From positions 1 through 64,000 of the forward strand of contig JADZAN010000025.1 in NCBI GenBank assembly GCA_020852815.1: DNA of 64,000 nt. Reading direction: 5' to 3'. This DNA is from Gemmatimonadaceae bacterium. Its GTDB lineage: Bacteria > Gemmatimonadota > Gemmatimonadetes > Gemmatimonadales > Gemmatimonadaceae. The first letter of the stretch is position 1. Each line of letters opens with the position of its first letter. Made by a program: the position numbers and the translations under genes. Shown piece after piece: positions 38,050-46,494 of this stretch. The notes below the pieces were generated by a model, which was given only the letters and a program-made list of their open reading frames with translations, ran no database searches and had not been told where the DNA came from.

Positions 38050-38945
38050 TGAACATCGCCTTTCTCGGGCTGGGGGCCATCGGCGCACCGATGGCGCGGC
38101 ACCTCGCCGCCCAGCACACGCTCACTGTCTGGAATCGCACGGCCGCCAAGGCCGACTCGTTCGCCAAGGCCCACGGCGCCTCGGCCGCCCCGACCCCTGC
38201 CGCCGCAGCACGCGGTGCCCAGGTGGTCATCACCTGCCTCCCGACCTCGCGCGAAGTGGAGGCGTTGCTCGACGGCCCCGCGGCGGGCGACGCCCTCCTG
38301 GCGGGGATGGGTGACGGGACGCTCCTCATCGACTGCACCTCGGGCGACCCCGCGACCTCACGTCGCATCGCGGAACGGCTCGCCGAGCGTGGGATCGCCT
38401 TCCTCGATGCCCCGGTGTCCGGCGGCGTGGTCGGGGCGGAGAAGGGCGCGCTCACCGTGATGTGCGGCGGCGACGACGTCACTTTCGCGCGCGCACGCCC
38501 GGTGCTGGAGGCGTTCGGGAAGAAGATCGTGCTCGTGGGCCCGGTCGGGGCGGGGCACGCCCTAAAGGCCGTGAACAACGCGCTGCTCGCCGTCCACATC
38601 TGGTCCACGGTGGAAGGGCTCGCCGCGCTCACGCGCGCCGGCGTCAAGCCGTCGGCGGCGCTCGACGTCATCAACGCTTCCAGCGGGCGCTCCAACACGT
38701 CGGAGAACCTCGTCCCGCAACGCGTCGTCACGCGCGCCTTCCCGCGCACCTTCAAGCTCGCCCTCCTCGAGAAGGACATCGCGATTGCCGCCGAGTTCCT
38801 GCGCGAGCAGCGCATCCCGTCGATGGTGATCCAGCAAGTGGCCGATCTCTTCCGACTCGCGCGCCACGAGCTGGGCGAGGAGGCCGATCACGTCGAAGCC
38901 GCGCGCCTCATCGAGGAATGGAGCGGCGTCGTGATCCAGGACTAG
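38049..38945 (+). CDS. 3-hydroxyisobutyrate dehydrogenase-like NAD(P) oxidoreductase
   Basis: 298-aa beta-hydroxyacid dehydrogenase. Rossmann motif IAFLGLGAIGAPMARHLA at the N-terminus, NRTAAKA suggesting NADP preference, substrate loop FLDAPVSGGVVGAEKGALTV and catalytic lysine in GHALKAVNNALL. Substrates of the family include 3-hydroxyisobutyrate, tartronate semialdehyde and glyoxylate. The upstream sequence suggests a leaderless transcript. An aminotransferase class V gene follows after 46 bp. Confidence 0.9.
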   Translation: MNIAFLGLGAIGAPMARHLAAQHTLTVWNRTAAKADSFAKAHGASAAPTPAAAARGAQVVITCLPTSREVEALLDGPAAGDALLAGMGDGTLLIDCTSGDPATSRRIAERLAERGIAFLDAPVSGGVVGAEKGALTVMCGGDDVTFARARPVLEAFGKKIVLVGPVGAGHALKAVNNALLAVHIWSTVEGLAALTRAGVKPSAALDVINASSGRSNTSENLVPQRVVTRAFPRTFKLALLEKDIAIAAEFLREQRIPSMVIQQVADLFRLARHELGEEADHVEAARLIEEWSGVVIQD

Positions 38946-38991
38946 AAGACCGCCCTCGTCCCCATCGCCTCACCCGTTTTCCAACGCCACG

Positions 38992-40239
38992 ATGTCCGCC
39001 CACCGCCTGAGCACCCTCGACGAGATCCGCGCCCACTTTCCCGCGTTGGAGCGCCGGGAGGGCGACCTCCCCGTGGCGTACTTCGATGGCCCGGGGGGAA
39101 CGCAGGTGCCGCGCCGCGTGGTGGATGCGATGGTGGACTACCTCTACCATCACAACGCCAACACGCACTGGGCGTACCCCACGTCTGCGGAGACCGACGC
39201 GCTCCTGCTCGGCGCCCGCACGGCCGCGGCCGACCTGCTCAACGCGCAGGTCGACGAAGTCGTGTTCGGTCACAACATGACGACGTTGACCTTTCACCTG
39301 TCGCGAGCGTTAGGCAGGGGATGGGACAGCGGCGACGAGGTCATCGTCACGGAGCTGGACCACCACGCCAACATCGCGCCCTGGCGGGAGATGGCGCGCG
39401 AGCGCGGCGTCACCGTGCGCACCGTGCGCATGGATCCCGCGAGCGGCACGCTCGACTGGGACGACCTGCGGCGCGCCTTCACGCCGCGCACGCGCCTCCT
39501 CGCGATCGGCGCCGCGTCCAACGCGCTGGGGACGATCAACGACATCCCGGCGGCCGTTCGCCTTGCGCACGAGCATGGCGCGCTGTGCTTCGTGGATGCG
39601 GTGCACTACGCCGCGCATGCCGTGATCGACGTGAAGACGTGGGACTGCGACTTCCTCGCCTGCTCGGCGTACAAGTTCTACGGTCCCCACGTGGGGATTG
39701 CCTTTGGCAAGCGAGCGCTGCTCGACGCGCTCGACGTTCCGCGACTCGAACCGGCCTCGAACGTGTCGCCCGAGCGCGTCGAGACGGGGACGCTCGATCA
39801 CGAGGGGATCGTGGGGGCGGGCGCCGCCATCGATTTCCTGGCCTCGCTGGCGCGCGACCTGCCGCCAGGGGCAACGCGTCGCCAGCGCCTAACGGCGGCG
39901 GTGGGGGGGCTGCACGAGCGCGGCGATGCCCTCGTGGCGCGCCTCTGGCAGGGGCTGCGCGCCATCGACGGCGTCACGCTCTATGGCGTCACGCCGGGCG
40001 CGGGGGCGCGCACCCCGACGGTGATCTTCACGGTCGCCGGGCGCACATCGACCGAGGTGGCGGCGGCGCTCGTCCCGCGCGCCCTGTACCTCTCCAACGG
40101 CGATTTCTACGCGCTCACCGTGGTGCAGCGCCTTGGCCACGAGGGCGACGGCGTCGTGCGGGCCGGGTGTGCCTGCTACACGTCGGAAGCCGAGGTCGCT
40201 CGACTCGTCGCCGCCGTCGCCGACCTCGCCGCTCGCTAG
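38992..40239 (+). CDS. Cysteine desulfurase-like PLP enzyme (aminotransferase class V)
   Basis: 415-aa fold-type I PLP enzyme of the cysteine desulfurase-like (SufS-related) subfamily. YFDGPGGTQVPRRVVDAM at the start, TELDHHANIAPWREMARERG, FVDAVHYAAHAVIDVKTWDC, the PLP-lysine in SAYKFYGPHVG, and NVSPERVETGTLDHEG are typical. A cysteine-bearing loop RAGCACYTSEAEV lies near the C-terminus. No Fe-S assembly genes are nearby, so its role as true desulfurase or other lyase is open. Confidence 0.9.
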   Translation: MSAHRLSTLDEIRAHFPALERREGDLPVAYFDGPGGTQVPRRVVDAMVDYLYHHNANTHWAYPTSAETDALLLGARTAAADLLNAQVDEVVFGHNMTTLTFHLSRALGRGWDSGDEVIVTELDHHANIAPWREMARERGVTVRTVRMDPASGTLDWDDLRRAFTPRTRLLAIGAASNALGTINDIPAAVRLAHEHGALCFVDAVHYAAHAVIDVKTWDCDFLACSAYKFYGPHVGIAFGKRALLDALDVPRLEPASNVSPERVETGTLDHEGIVGAGAAIDFLASLARDLPPGATRRQRLTAAVGGLHERGDALVARLWQGLRAIDGVTLYGVTPGAGARTPTVIFTVAGRTSTEVAAALVPRALYLSNGDFYALTVVQRLGHEGDGVVRAGCACYTSEAEVARLVAAVADLAAR

Positions 40240-40273
40240 GCACCGGGATCCGCATCGGCGTCCCCGGGGCGAC

Positions 40274-40289
40274 TATATTGCGCCGGGCA
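40274..40289 (+). promoter_or_regulatory. -10 element close to the lipoprotein start codon
   Basis: TATATT at 40274-40279 ends nine bases before the ATG at 40289, so the transcript would have at most a very short leader. It matches the arrangement seen at 38037. Confidence 0.45.
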
Positions 40290-41464
40290 TGAATCCTCGT
40301 CGCCTGGTCTCGATTGCCGCCTGCGCCGCGCTCGCCGCAGGGTGCGCGGAGCGTCGCGCGCCACGTTCGGAGCTGCCACCGCTTTCCTTCCTGGTGTCGG
40401 CTGGCGACTCGACCTTCTGGGTCGAGCAGGCATCGTCGCGACTCACTGTTCGCCGCTCGCCCATGCTGCTGACGGAGGTGGCGGGGCGCTTCTACGAGTT
40501 GTACCTGACGGATGACGACCGGTCGTTCTACGACGCCGTCATCGTGGGCCAGCGCATCTTTCGCCGCGACCTCGCCAGCGGCGACTCGCTCCAGCTTTTC
40601 GAGGACGCCACCCTGGCGCGGCTGGCGGCCGACTATGCCGCGAGGCATCCCGGCGAGGCGCCGCTCGGCCCCGACGATGACGCCGCCGATGCGCCGTCGA
40701 CCACCGCGACGACCGAGACCGAGTTGCTCGAGGCGACCGGACCGTACCTCACCATCGAGCAGCACGTGGACATCGACGTGCGCGGCGGCAGCGACCAGCA
40801 CCTGACGCGGCGCGCCGTGCTCGACGTTCGCGATGGTCACGCCGTCTCCATCGCCGACCTGGTCGGCGCGCGCCAGGCGGCGGACATCAACCGTCAGGCG
40901 CAACGCGTGCTCGCCGCCACCCTGGATTCCGCGCGCCGCGCCGGCGACGAGCGCGCCCGTCGCGCCTCTGCCGCCCTCACCGGCTTTACCTTCGACTCGA
41001 CGTCGTTTGCACTGGTCGACGACGACGGGGCCCCCGCCATCGCCTTTCTCGTCCCCGGGCGCGGGGCGCACGCGGGGGGCTACTCGCTCCCGCTCGCCCC
41101 GCTGCGCATCAGCGAAGGGCCGTGGTGGGCGCCGATTCGCGCCGGACTTCCTTCCCTCCGCGGCGAGGCGCTCACCTGGCGCGGCGACGCCTACGATGTG
41201 GTGGTGCGCGAGGACTCGGCCGGCGACTCGGTGCAGTTGGTCGTGCGCGCCGGACCTAACGAATGGCCGGTGGCACGCGTCCCGGCGCCGGTGCGGCGCG
41301 TGACGCGACTCGACCATCCGCCGGCGCCGGCAACCACGCGCGACGCCCTGCGGCGCGCCTTCAGCGAGTCGGCGCTGTACTCCGGCGAGTTGCGTACCGC
41401 GTCCGCGCCGCACCGCCCGCGAAACCCTGCGCCGGCAATCGCCCACTGGGCGGCGCAGCGATGA
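40289..41464 (+). CDS. Exported lipoprotein with DUF3298-like region
   Basis: 391-aa lipoprotein: MNPRRLVSIAACAALAAGC ends in a good lipobox (LAAGC). The central part (TIEQHVDIDVRGGSDQHLTR, then RAVLDVRDGHAVSIADLVGA) resembles the DUF3298/RsiV-like domain, and the end has a proline/arginine-rich tail. No catalytic motif was recognised. It is monocistronic, with a -10-like element adjacent to the start codon. Confidence 0.65.
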   Translation: MNPRRLVSIAACAALAAGCAERRAPRSELPPLSFLVSAGDSTFWVEQASSRLTVRRSPMLLTEVAGRFYELYLTDDDRSFYDAVIVGQRIFRRDLASGDSLQLFEDATLARLAADYAARHPGEAPLGPDDDAADAPSTTATTETELLEATGPYLTIEQHVDIDVRGGSDQHLTRRAVLDVRDGHAVSIADLVGARQAADINRQAQRVLAATLDSARRAGDERARRASAALTGFTFDSTSFALVDDDGAPAIAFLVPGRGAHAGGYSLPLAPLRISEGPWWAPIRAGLPSLRGEALTWRGDAYDVVVREDSAGDSVQLVVRAGPNEWPVARVPAPVRRVTRLDHPPAPATTRDALRRAFSESALYSGELRTASAPHRPRNPAPAIAHWAAQR

Positions 41465-41792
41465 TCCGCCAGCGCCGCCCGGGGAACGAATCGTCGTTGT
41501 CGCCGCGCCGCACCGCCGCCGCGGTCACTCCCGGTGGGGACACACGGCGCCCATCAGGCACGATCTGTCGGATCTGTGCGAGGATGCGGCGCCCCCGAGG
41601 TCGAATCTTCCCCTTGATGCCGGGGCGTTGTCCGGCGTTCTTGCATGCAGGGCTCGGCGTCCTCGAGTTCTCGCTTCCGTGGCCGGCTGATTGTCCCCTG
41701 TTCCTCCCCCTGCACGTCCCCCTGCATCGGCCCGCGCGAGTCTCGCCTACCGCTCCATCCCCCAACGGCTCCCGTTGCACCTGGAGAAGCTG
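41465..41792. other. Intergenic region without recognisable genes
   Basis: 328 bp between the lipoprotein and DUF2203 genes. Frames are open on both strands but show no family resemblance, no convincing start and no coding-type composition. No tRNA, terminator with U-tract or repeat was found. A CTGGAG ribosome-binding site for the next gene lies at its right end. Confidence 0.5.
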
Positions 41793-42209
41793 ATGACGAA
41801 GAAGTTCTCGCTCGACGAAGCCAACCGGATGTTGCCGCTGGTATCGCGCATCGTGCGCGATGTCATCGACCACTACCGCGAGTGGCAGCGCGTCGTCGAG
41901 GCGTTCGAGATCGCGGCCACGCTGAGCCGCTCGGAGAAGCCCACCCCCGAGGCCGAGGCGCTGCAGCACAAGGCGCAGGAGCTGGCGCGCGACATTCAGG
42001 GCTTCGTCGCGGAGCTCTCGAAGCTCGGGCTCGAGTTCAAGGGGTTCGAGTTGGGGCTCGTCGACTTCCCCGCCGACGTCGAGGGACGGCCGATCTTCTG
42101 GTGCTGGAAGCACGGCGAGACGGCAGTGACGCACTGGCACGACGTCGACGCCGGATTCAATGGACGACAGCCAGTCGAATCGCTCCTCGCTCCAGCCCAC
42201 CAGGCGTGA
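41793..42209 (+). CDS. DUF2203 family protein
   Basis: 138-aa cytosolic protein. The family pattern is complete: KKFSLDEANRMLPLVSRIVR at the start, a long helical middle (VVEAFEIAATLSRSEKPTPE), then GLVDFPADVEGRPIFWCWKH and GETAVTHWHDVDAGFNGRQP. Function unknown; it is widespread in aerobic bacteria and archaea. CTGGAG lies 8 bases before the ATG. Confidence 0.9.
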   Translation: MTKKFSLDEANRMLPLVSRIVRDVIDHYREWQRVVEAFEIAATLSRSEKPTPEAEALQHKAQELARDIQGFVAELSKLGLEFKGFELGLVDFPADVEGRPIFWCWKHGETAVTHWHDVDAGFNGRQPVESLLAPAHQA

Positions 42210-42260
42210 CGCCGGATCGACACTGCCGCCCCAACGCCATCACTCACTCTGCGCCCCACG

Positions 42261-42536
42261 ATGAAGAACTTCCGCGCCTCCGACGGCACCAGCTGGAACG
42301 TCGCCGTGCAGCTTCCCAGTCATTCGAGCGCGATCGTCGTCTTCCAGAACGCGAACGGAAATTCGCAGCTCGATCGATACGCGATCCACAACGCGCACGA
42401 TCCGCAGGTGAACGACCCTCGCGGGCGCCTCGACGGGAAGTCGGTCCTCGCGGGCCTTGGCGACCGGGACATCGCGCGCCTCTTCCGCCGCTCCGTCCCG
42501 GTCAACACGCAGTACCCGGCGTACATCGTTTCCTAA
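42261..42536 (+). CDS. Hypothetical 91-aa protein
   Basis: Short protein MKNFRASDGTSWNVAVQLPS, continuing HSSAIVVFQNANGNSQLDRY and ending RSVPVNTQYPAYIVS. Composition (Asn, Ser, Val) and absence of signal peptide or membrane helix suggest a small soluble beta-rich protein. It follows DUF2203 by 51 bp on the same strand, so cotranscription is possible. I do not recognise the family. Confidence 0.6.
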   Translation: MKNFRASDGTSWNVAVQLPSHSSAIVVFQNANGNSQLDRYAIHNAHDPQVNDPRGRLDGKSVLAGLGDRDIARLFRRSVPVNTQYPAYIVS

Positions 42537-42569
42537 CGAGTTGGCACGCCTCCGGTGTGGCGGCGGTTC

Positions 42570-43535
42570 CTAGCCGCCAGCGCCGCTCGCCTTCGGCACA
42601 ACCTGCGCATCGCCCGCGTCGCGGAAGGGGACATCGATCTCCATCCCGTCGCGGGCGATCGTCGTTCGCGGGAAGACGCTGCGCGCCTCGCGCTCGAGGT
42701 CGGAGACGTCGCGCGTGTAGCGCGCCGACAGGTGCGTGAGGACGAGTCGCCGCACGCCGGCATCGCGGGCGAGCGTGGCGGCCTCGCGCGCCGTTGAATG
42801 CCCGGTCTCCACCGCCCGGTCACCTTCCTCGTCGCCAAAGGTGGACTCGTGCACCAGGAGGTCGGCGTCGGTCGCGGCAATGCGAGTGGCGTCACAGGGG
42901 CGCGTATCGCCGGTGATCACCACCCGGCGTCCGGGGCGCGTCTCGCCAACCAGGTCGCGGGCATGCACCACGCGTCCGTTGTCGAGGGTGATGGATTCGC
43001 CGCGGTGAATGCGTCCCCACAGCGGGCCCTCGGGAATTCCCATCTCGCGCGCCAGGTCGGGATTGAAGCGCCCGCGTCGCAGGTCCTCGACGAGCGCCCA
43101 CCCGAGGGCGGCCGCGCCCCGGTGATCGGCTGCGAACGCCTGGATCTCATAGTCCTTGCGTCGCACCGACTCTCCGGGTGAGAGCTCGGCGATCTCCATG
43201 GGAAAGGAGAGTCGGTCGGCGCCGAGCGCTTCGCACTTCTTGAGCATGCGCGCGGCGCCGCGCGGTCCCCAACAGCGCAGCTTCTCGGTACGTCCCTGCA
43301 GCGCCATGGTGCGCAGCAGGCCGATGATGCCGAGATAGTGATCGGTGTGGAAGTGCGAGAAGAAGACGTCGCCGAAGTTGAAGGAGACGCCGTAGCGCAT
43401 CATCTGGCGCTGCGTCCCTTCGCCGCAATCGAAGAGCAGCGTCTCGCCTTCACGTTCGAGGGCGATCGAGGAGACACCGCGCTCGACCGTGGGACGCGAG
43501 GCCGATGTGCCGAGGAAACGAAGAGAGAGGGGCAT
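42570..43535 (-). CDS. rnz: Ribonuclease Z (tRNA 3'-endonuclease)
   Basis: Metallo-beta-lactamase-fold zinc endonuclease that trims tRNA 3' trailers. The 321-aa protein has the N-terminal LRFLGTSASRPTVERGVSSI, the metal motif FFSHFHTDHYLGIIGL (His61, His63, Asp65, His66), VVITGDTRPCDAT, LLVHESTFGD and LVLTHLSARY. The insertion for the flexible exosite arm (RRGRFNPDLAREMGIPEGPL) is present, as in full-length RNase Z. Neither tRNA gene in this window encodes CCA (certain for tRNA-Ala), which fits a need for this enzyme. Confidence 0.95.
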   Translation of the reverse strand: MPLSLRFLGTSASRPTVERGVSSIALEREGETLLFDCGEGTQRQMMRYGVSFNFGDVFFSHFHTDHYLGIIGLLRTMALQGRTEKLRCWGPRGAARMLKKCEALGADRLSFPMEIAELSPGESVRRKDYEIQAFAADHRGAAALGWALVEDLRRGRFNPDLAREMGIPEGPLWGRIHRGESITLDNGRVVHARDLVGETRPGRRVVITGDTRPCDATRIAATDADLLVHESTFGDEEGDRAVETGHSTAREAATLARDAGVRRLVLTHLSARYTRDVSDLEREARSVFPRTTIARDGMEIDVPFRDAGDAQVVPKASGAGG

Positions 43536-44072
43536 GTCGACGCGGAATATAGCGGCTGAGGCCGCTGTGACGTGGCGCCGAGATTGCTTAGGAGGCGGCC
43601 GGTCCGGGCGGTGTGCGCGCGTGAGAACGGTGACGGTCGGGCAACGTTAGGCCACCGGACTGACCGGACTGTGATGTAGCTCGCTGAGGTTGGCAGAGAC
43701 GTTGGGCAACGTATCCAATGCGTCGCGCATGGAGCGGGCGCGACCGTACCTGGTCGAAGCGTGAGAACGGAACGCGCCGGAGCGCGTGTGTGATCTGCGT
43801 CTCACTCGATGGCTGCACCACCGTGTGTTCGATCCCACGGTCCTTGTGTCCGGGGACGCGAGGGGGCCAGCACCGGTACTGCCGAGTTTGCTTGAGTCGT
43901 CGGCGGGAACGATGCGAATCGTGGGAGTGATTGTTCGCTCTCGTGCGTTAGGAAGGAGGACGGGGAGCGGCGCTCCTGGTCCGACTTGCGATGCCGAGGT
44001 GCGAAGTACGCCGGCAGCCCGTGACGCGCACGGGTGGGCGGCACAGGTCGTATCGCTGGAAGGGAGGACACC
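43536..44072. other. 537-bp intergenic region, no convincing gene
   Basis: Lies between rnz (-) and the KGG protein (+). Several short open frames exist on both strands, but none resembles a known family or shows good starts. The composition is less GC-biased at third positions than neighbours. GTTAGG words occur at 43647 and 43957. AAGGGAGG near 44061-44068 is the ribosome-binding site of the KGG gene. A long regulated leader for that stress gene is possible. Confidence 0.5.
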
Positions 44073-44429
44073 ATGAGCAACAAGAGCAAGCGAGGGTTCG
44101 CGTCGATGGACCCGGAGCGGCAGCGCGAGATTGCCAGCAAGGGAGGGCGTGCGGCGCACGCGAAAGGGACGGCGCACGAGTGGTCGCGCGACGAAGCGCG
44201 GACCGCCGGGCGCAAGGGCGGCGAAGTCGTCAGCCGCGACCGCGCGCACATGGCGGCGATCGGGCGTGAAGGGGGCGAAGCGCGCGGCCGGTCCACGGCG
44301 CGGGCGCGGATGCTTGGCTTCTCGGACCGTGAGTCGGCGGTGTCGCTGACGCGCGAAGGGATGCCGGGGCATGCGTCGCACGGCGACCGTGGTTTGGGCG
44401 GTTCGACGCAGGACGAGGTGACGCGTTAG
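44073..44429 (+). CDS. KGG-motif stress-induced protein (Con-10/YciG-like)
   Basis: 118-aa hydrophilic, probably disordered protein. Repeats of the KGG type are visible: FASMDPERQREIASKGGRAA, DEARTAGRKGGEVVS and HMAAIGREGGEARG. Related proteins (YciG, Con-10, GsiB) accumulate in stationary phase or desiccation. ATG at 44073 is preceded by AAGGGAGG. It converges on the photolyase gene, overlapping by 4 bp. Confidence 0.88.
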   Translation: MSNKSKRGFASMDPERQREIASKGGRAAHAKGTAHEWSRDEARTAGRKGGEVVSRDRAHMAAIGREGGEARGRSTARARMLGFSDRESAVSLTREGMPGHASHGDRGLGGSTQDEVTR

Positions 44430-45907
44430 GCCTGGAGGGGAAGTTCCGGCTGCGTGGTCGCCTGCGTCCCGGCGCCACCCAGCCAGCGGTGCACGTAGCG
44501 CACCGTGTCCCACTTCTCACGGGCTCGCTTGAGTGACATCGGGCGAATCACCCCCAGCACGGGGCGATCGTAGAAGGGGCGGTCGAACTTCCCGAAGCAC
44601 CACTGGATACCGCCGTAGCTACTGGGGTCACGGCCGTCCAGACCGTACTTGTTGTTGAGGTGTACGAGCCACGCCAGCGCATCGGCGTAGTGCGCGGTCC
44701 ACGACAGGACGCTCTTTCCCCAGAGCATGCGCACGACGTTATGCATCACGCCGGATTGCACGAGCTCGCGCTGGGCGGCATTCCACAATTCGTCATGCGT
44801 CGCGCCGCGCTCGAACGCCTCGAGCGTGTAGGTCGCCTCCCGCGTGTCGCCGGCGTGCCTGGCCATGGTCCGGTGCACCCACGCGGGCAGGCCCGCGAGC
44901 GTCCCGAAGTCCGGGTTGCGCAGGCAGAAGTTGAGCGACAGCTCGCGCCACGTGACCAGTTCGTCGACGAAGCGCGCCGCCTCCCCCGCGTTGGGCGAGG
45001 CGAGCGCGGCGCGCACCACCTCGGCAGCTGCAATCTGGCCGAAGTGCAGGTACGGCGAGAGCCGGCTCGATCCCTCCTCATCGGTGGGGTCGGACCGCCG
45101 CTCGCTGTATCGCGGCAGCGCGTCGTTGCAGAAGGCGGCCAGGCGGCGGCGCGCGGCGGCCAGTCCGCTGGGGAGCGCCACCGGCGGCACGGCATGGTCG
45201 ATCTCGCAGCCCGCGATCGCCGCGCCGAGGTCGGCGGTGCCAAGGTCGAGCGCCGCCACCTGCAACGTGTCGCGCAACGACGCCGCGAGCGCCGCCGGCA
45301 CCGCCAAGCGCGGGGCGCGCTCCTCCACCGGCTCCAGGGCAAGCGCCAGCAGCCGCTGCAGCTTGGGGCGGATGGTGCGCGCGGCGTACTCCTCCTTCCC
45401 GATTGCGCCTGACGGAACCACCGCGTGCGACTCGATCGCCACCACCCGGCAGTTGGCGCGCTGGGCAAACCGGTGCGTCCGCTCGGCGATCCCGCACGTG
45501 GGAAACCGGTCCGTCACGACCAGCGCCGCACGCGCCGCCAATCGGTCGACCACCCGCCGGTCGTCGTCGCGCCGCCGGCGCAGGACGAACTGGTAGTGCA
45601 GCCCCAGTCGCGCGGCGCGCGCCGAGAGTTCACGCGCGTTATGCAGGATGAAATGATGGATGCGGTCGTTCGCGTGCTCGTACGTCGGGTCGAGTCCCTG
45701 GTGGATGACCAGCGGCTTGTTGAGCCGGTCCGCCTCGAGGACAGCAAAGCGCAGCGCCCAGTTCTCCTCGAAACGGTGGGTGCTCTGCATCCAGTACAGG
45801 ACGTAGTCTCCCTCGGGTTGCGTCCTCTTCTCGTTGACGCGCGTACCCCGGAGCGAGAGCTGGTCGCGGACGTACTGGCTGGTGAGCAGGTGCGGTTTGG
45901 AACTCAC
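44426..45907 (-). CDS. phr: Class II CPD photolyase
   Basis: 493-aa flavoprotein that splits UV-induced cyclobutane pyrimidine dimers using blue light. Class II is indicated by YVLYWMQSTHRFEENWALRF at the N-terminus. In the FAD domain, YLHFGQIAAAEVVRAAL, FVDELVTWRELSLNFCLRNP, MLWGKSVLSWTAHYADALAW and LNNKYGLDGRDPSSYGGIQW, then CFGKFDRPFYDRPVLGVIRP are hallmarks. Start at 45907 (MSSKPHLLTSQYVRDQLSLR) fits; the short C-tail QPELPLQA is unusual. Upstream lie a promoter-like region and tRNA-Ala on the opposite strand. Confidence 0.94.
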   Translation of the reverse strand: MSSKPHLLTSQYVRDQLSLRGTRVNEKRTQPEGDYVLYWMQSTHRFEENWALRFAVLEADRLNKPLVIHQGLDPTYEHANDRIHHFILHNARELSARAARLGLHYQFVLRRRRDDDRRVVDRLAARAALVVTDRFPTCGIAERTHRFAQRANCRVVAIESHAVVPSGAIGKEEYAARTIRPKLQRLLALALEPVEERAPRLAVPAALAASLRDTLQVAALDLGTADLGAAIAGCEIDHAVPPVALPSGLAAARRRLAAFCNDALPRYSERRSDPTDEEGSSRLSPYLHFGQIAAAEVVRAALASPNAGEAARFVDELVTWRELSLNFCLRNPDFGTLAGLPAWVHRTMARHAGDTREATYTLEAFERGATHDELWNAAQRELVQSGVMHNVVRMLWGKSVLSWTAHYADALAWLVHLNNKYGLDGRDPSSYGGIQWCFGKFDRPFYDRPVLGVIRPMSLKRAREKWDTVRYVHRWLGGAGTQATTQPELPLQA

Positions 45908-46079
45908 GCAGGCGTTCGGGATAAGTAGGAGAGTGACGGTTGCACCGGCCGCATGGCTTGGCGGGGAACGTCACTACACGGCGGTGACACGAGCGTGACC
46001 AGAAGGTGGCCGCGCGGTGATTGCGCCGTGTGAACAGTGCGTCAAGTTGTACTTGTTCCAGCGGTTAGCTTCGGTCGGC

Positions 46080-46140
46080 TTGACATCGAAAGGGAGGGGG
46101 CTAGGTTTACGACCAACGCCGGCCCCGCCCATGCGGGGCC
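46080..46140 (+). promoter_or_regulatory. Promoter and leader hairpin upstream of tRNA-Ala
   Basis: TTGACA at 46080-46085, a 16-nt spacer and TAGGTT at 46102-46107 form a good sigma-70-type promoter. It is followed by a perfect hairpin (GGCCCCGC / GCGGGGCC, CCAT loop) at 46121-46140. The tRNA begins 55 bp later, so the hairpin would sit in the precursor leader. Confidence 0.6.
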
Positions 46141-46194
46141 GAGTCGTTACGCCGGAGTGCGACCGTCGTCCAATTGGTGGCGCTCAGGTATTCC

Positions 46195-46267
46195 GGGGCT
46201 GTAGCTCAGCTGGGAGAGCGCTGCAATCGCACTGCAGAGGTCAGGGGTTCGATCCCCCTCAGCTCCA
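46195..46267 (+). tRNA. tRNA-Ala (anticodon CGC)
   Basis: Full cloverleaf: acceptor GGGGCTG/CAGCTCC with one G-U pair, D-stem GCTC/GAGC, anticodon stem CTGCA/TGCAG with loop ATCGCAC (anticodon CGC, codon GCG), T-stem AGGGG/CCCCT with loop TTCGATC, discriminator A. The 3' CCA is not encoded (TAA follows). GCG is among the commonest alanine codons in the surrounding genes. Confidence 0.96.
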
Positions 46268-46435
46268 TAAAGACCGGCTCATGCCGGGGTTCGACTCAAG
46301 GCCCGCTCTGGCGGTCCGACAATTCAAGCGGTAGACCCAGCGCAGGGACAACTTGCCAGCCGTTGTCCGGTAGGACGTAGAGTTCCAATGGCAACGCGCT
46401 CGGCGACCCTGCCGGGCTCCACCGCAAACGGATGC

Positions 46436-46469
46436 AAGGCCGCCGATCACTCGGCGGCCTTTCTCGTTT
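46436..46469 (+). terminator. Rho-independent terminator downstream of tRNA-Ala
   Basis: Perfect 9-bp stem GGCCGCCGA/TCGGCGGCC with TCAC loop, preceded by AA and followed by TTTCTCGTTT. It ends the tRNA-Ala transcript, about 170 bp after the mature 3' end, and may also serve the converging lipoprotein gene. Confidence 0.85.
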
Positions 46470-46494
46470 CCGGGGGTTATGGCGAGAGTGACGG

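Noticed and set aside
43718-43930. Small open frame in the rnz-KGG gap
   Set aside because: No start signal, atypical codon use and no recognisable family.
46268-46435. Second tRNA or tmRNA-like tail after tRNA-Ala (GGCTCCACC near 46425)
   Set aside because: No cloverleaf could be drawn around it, and no attachment-site duplication of the tRNA 3' end was found.
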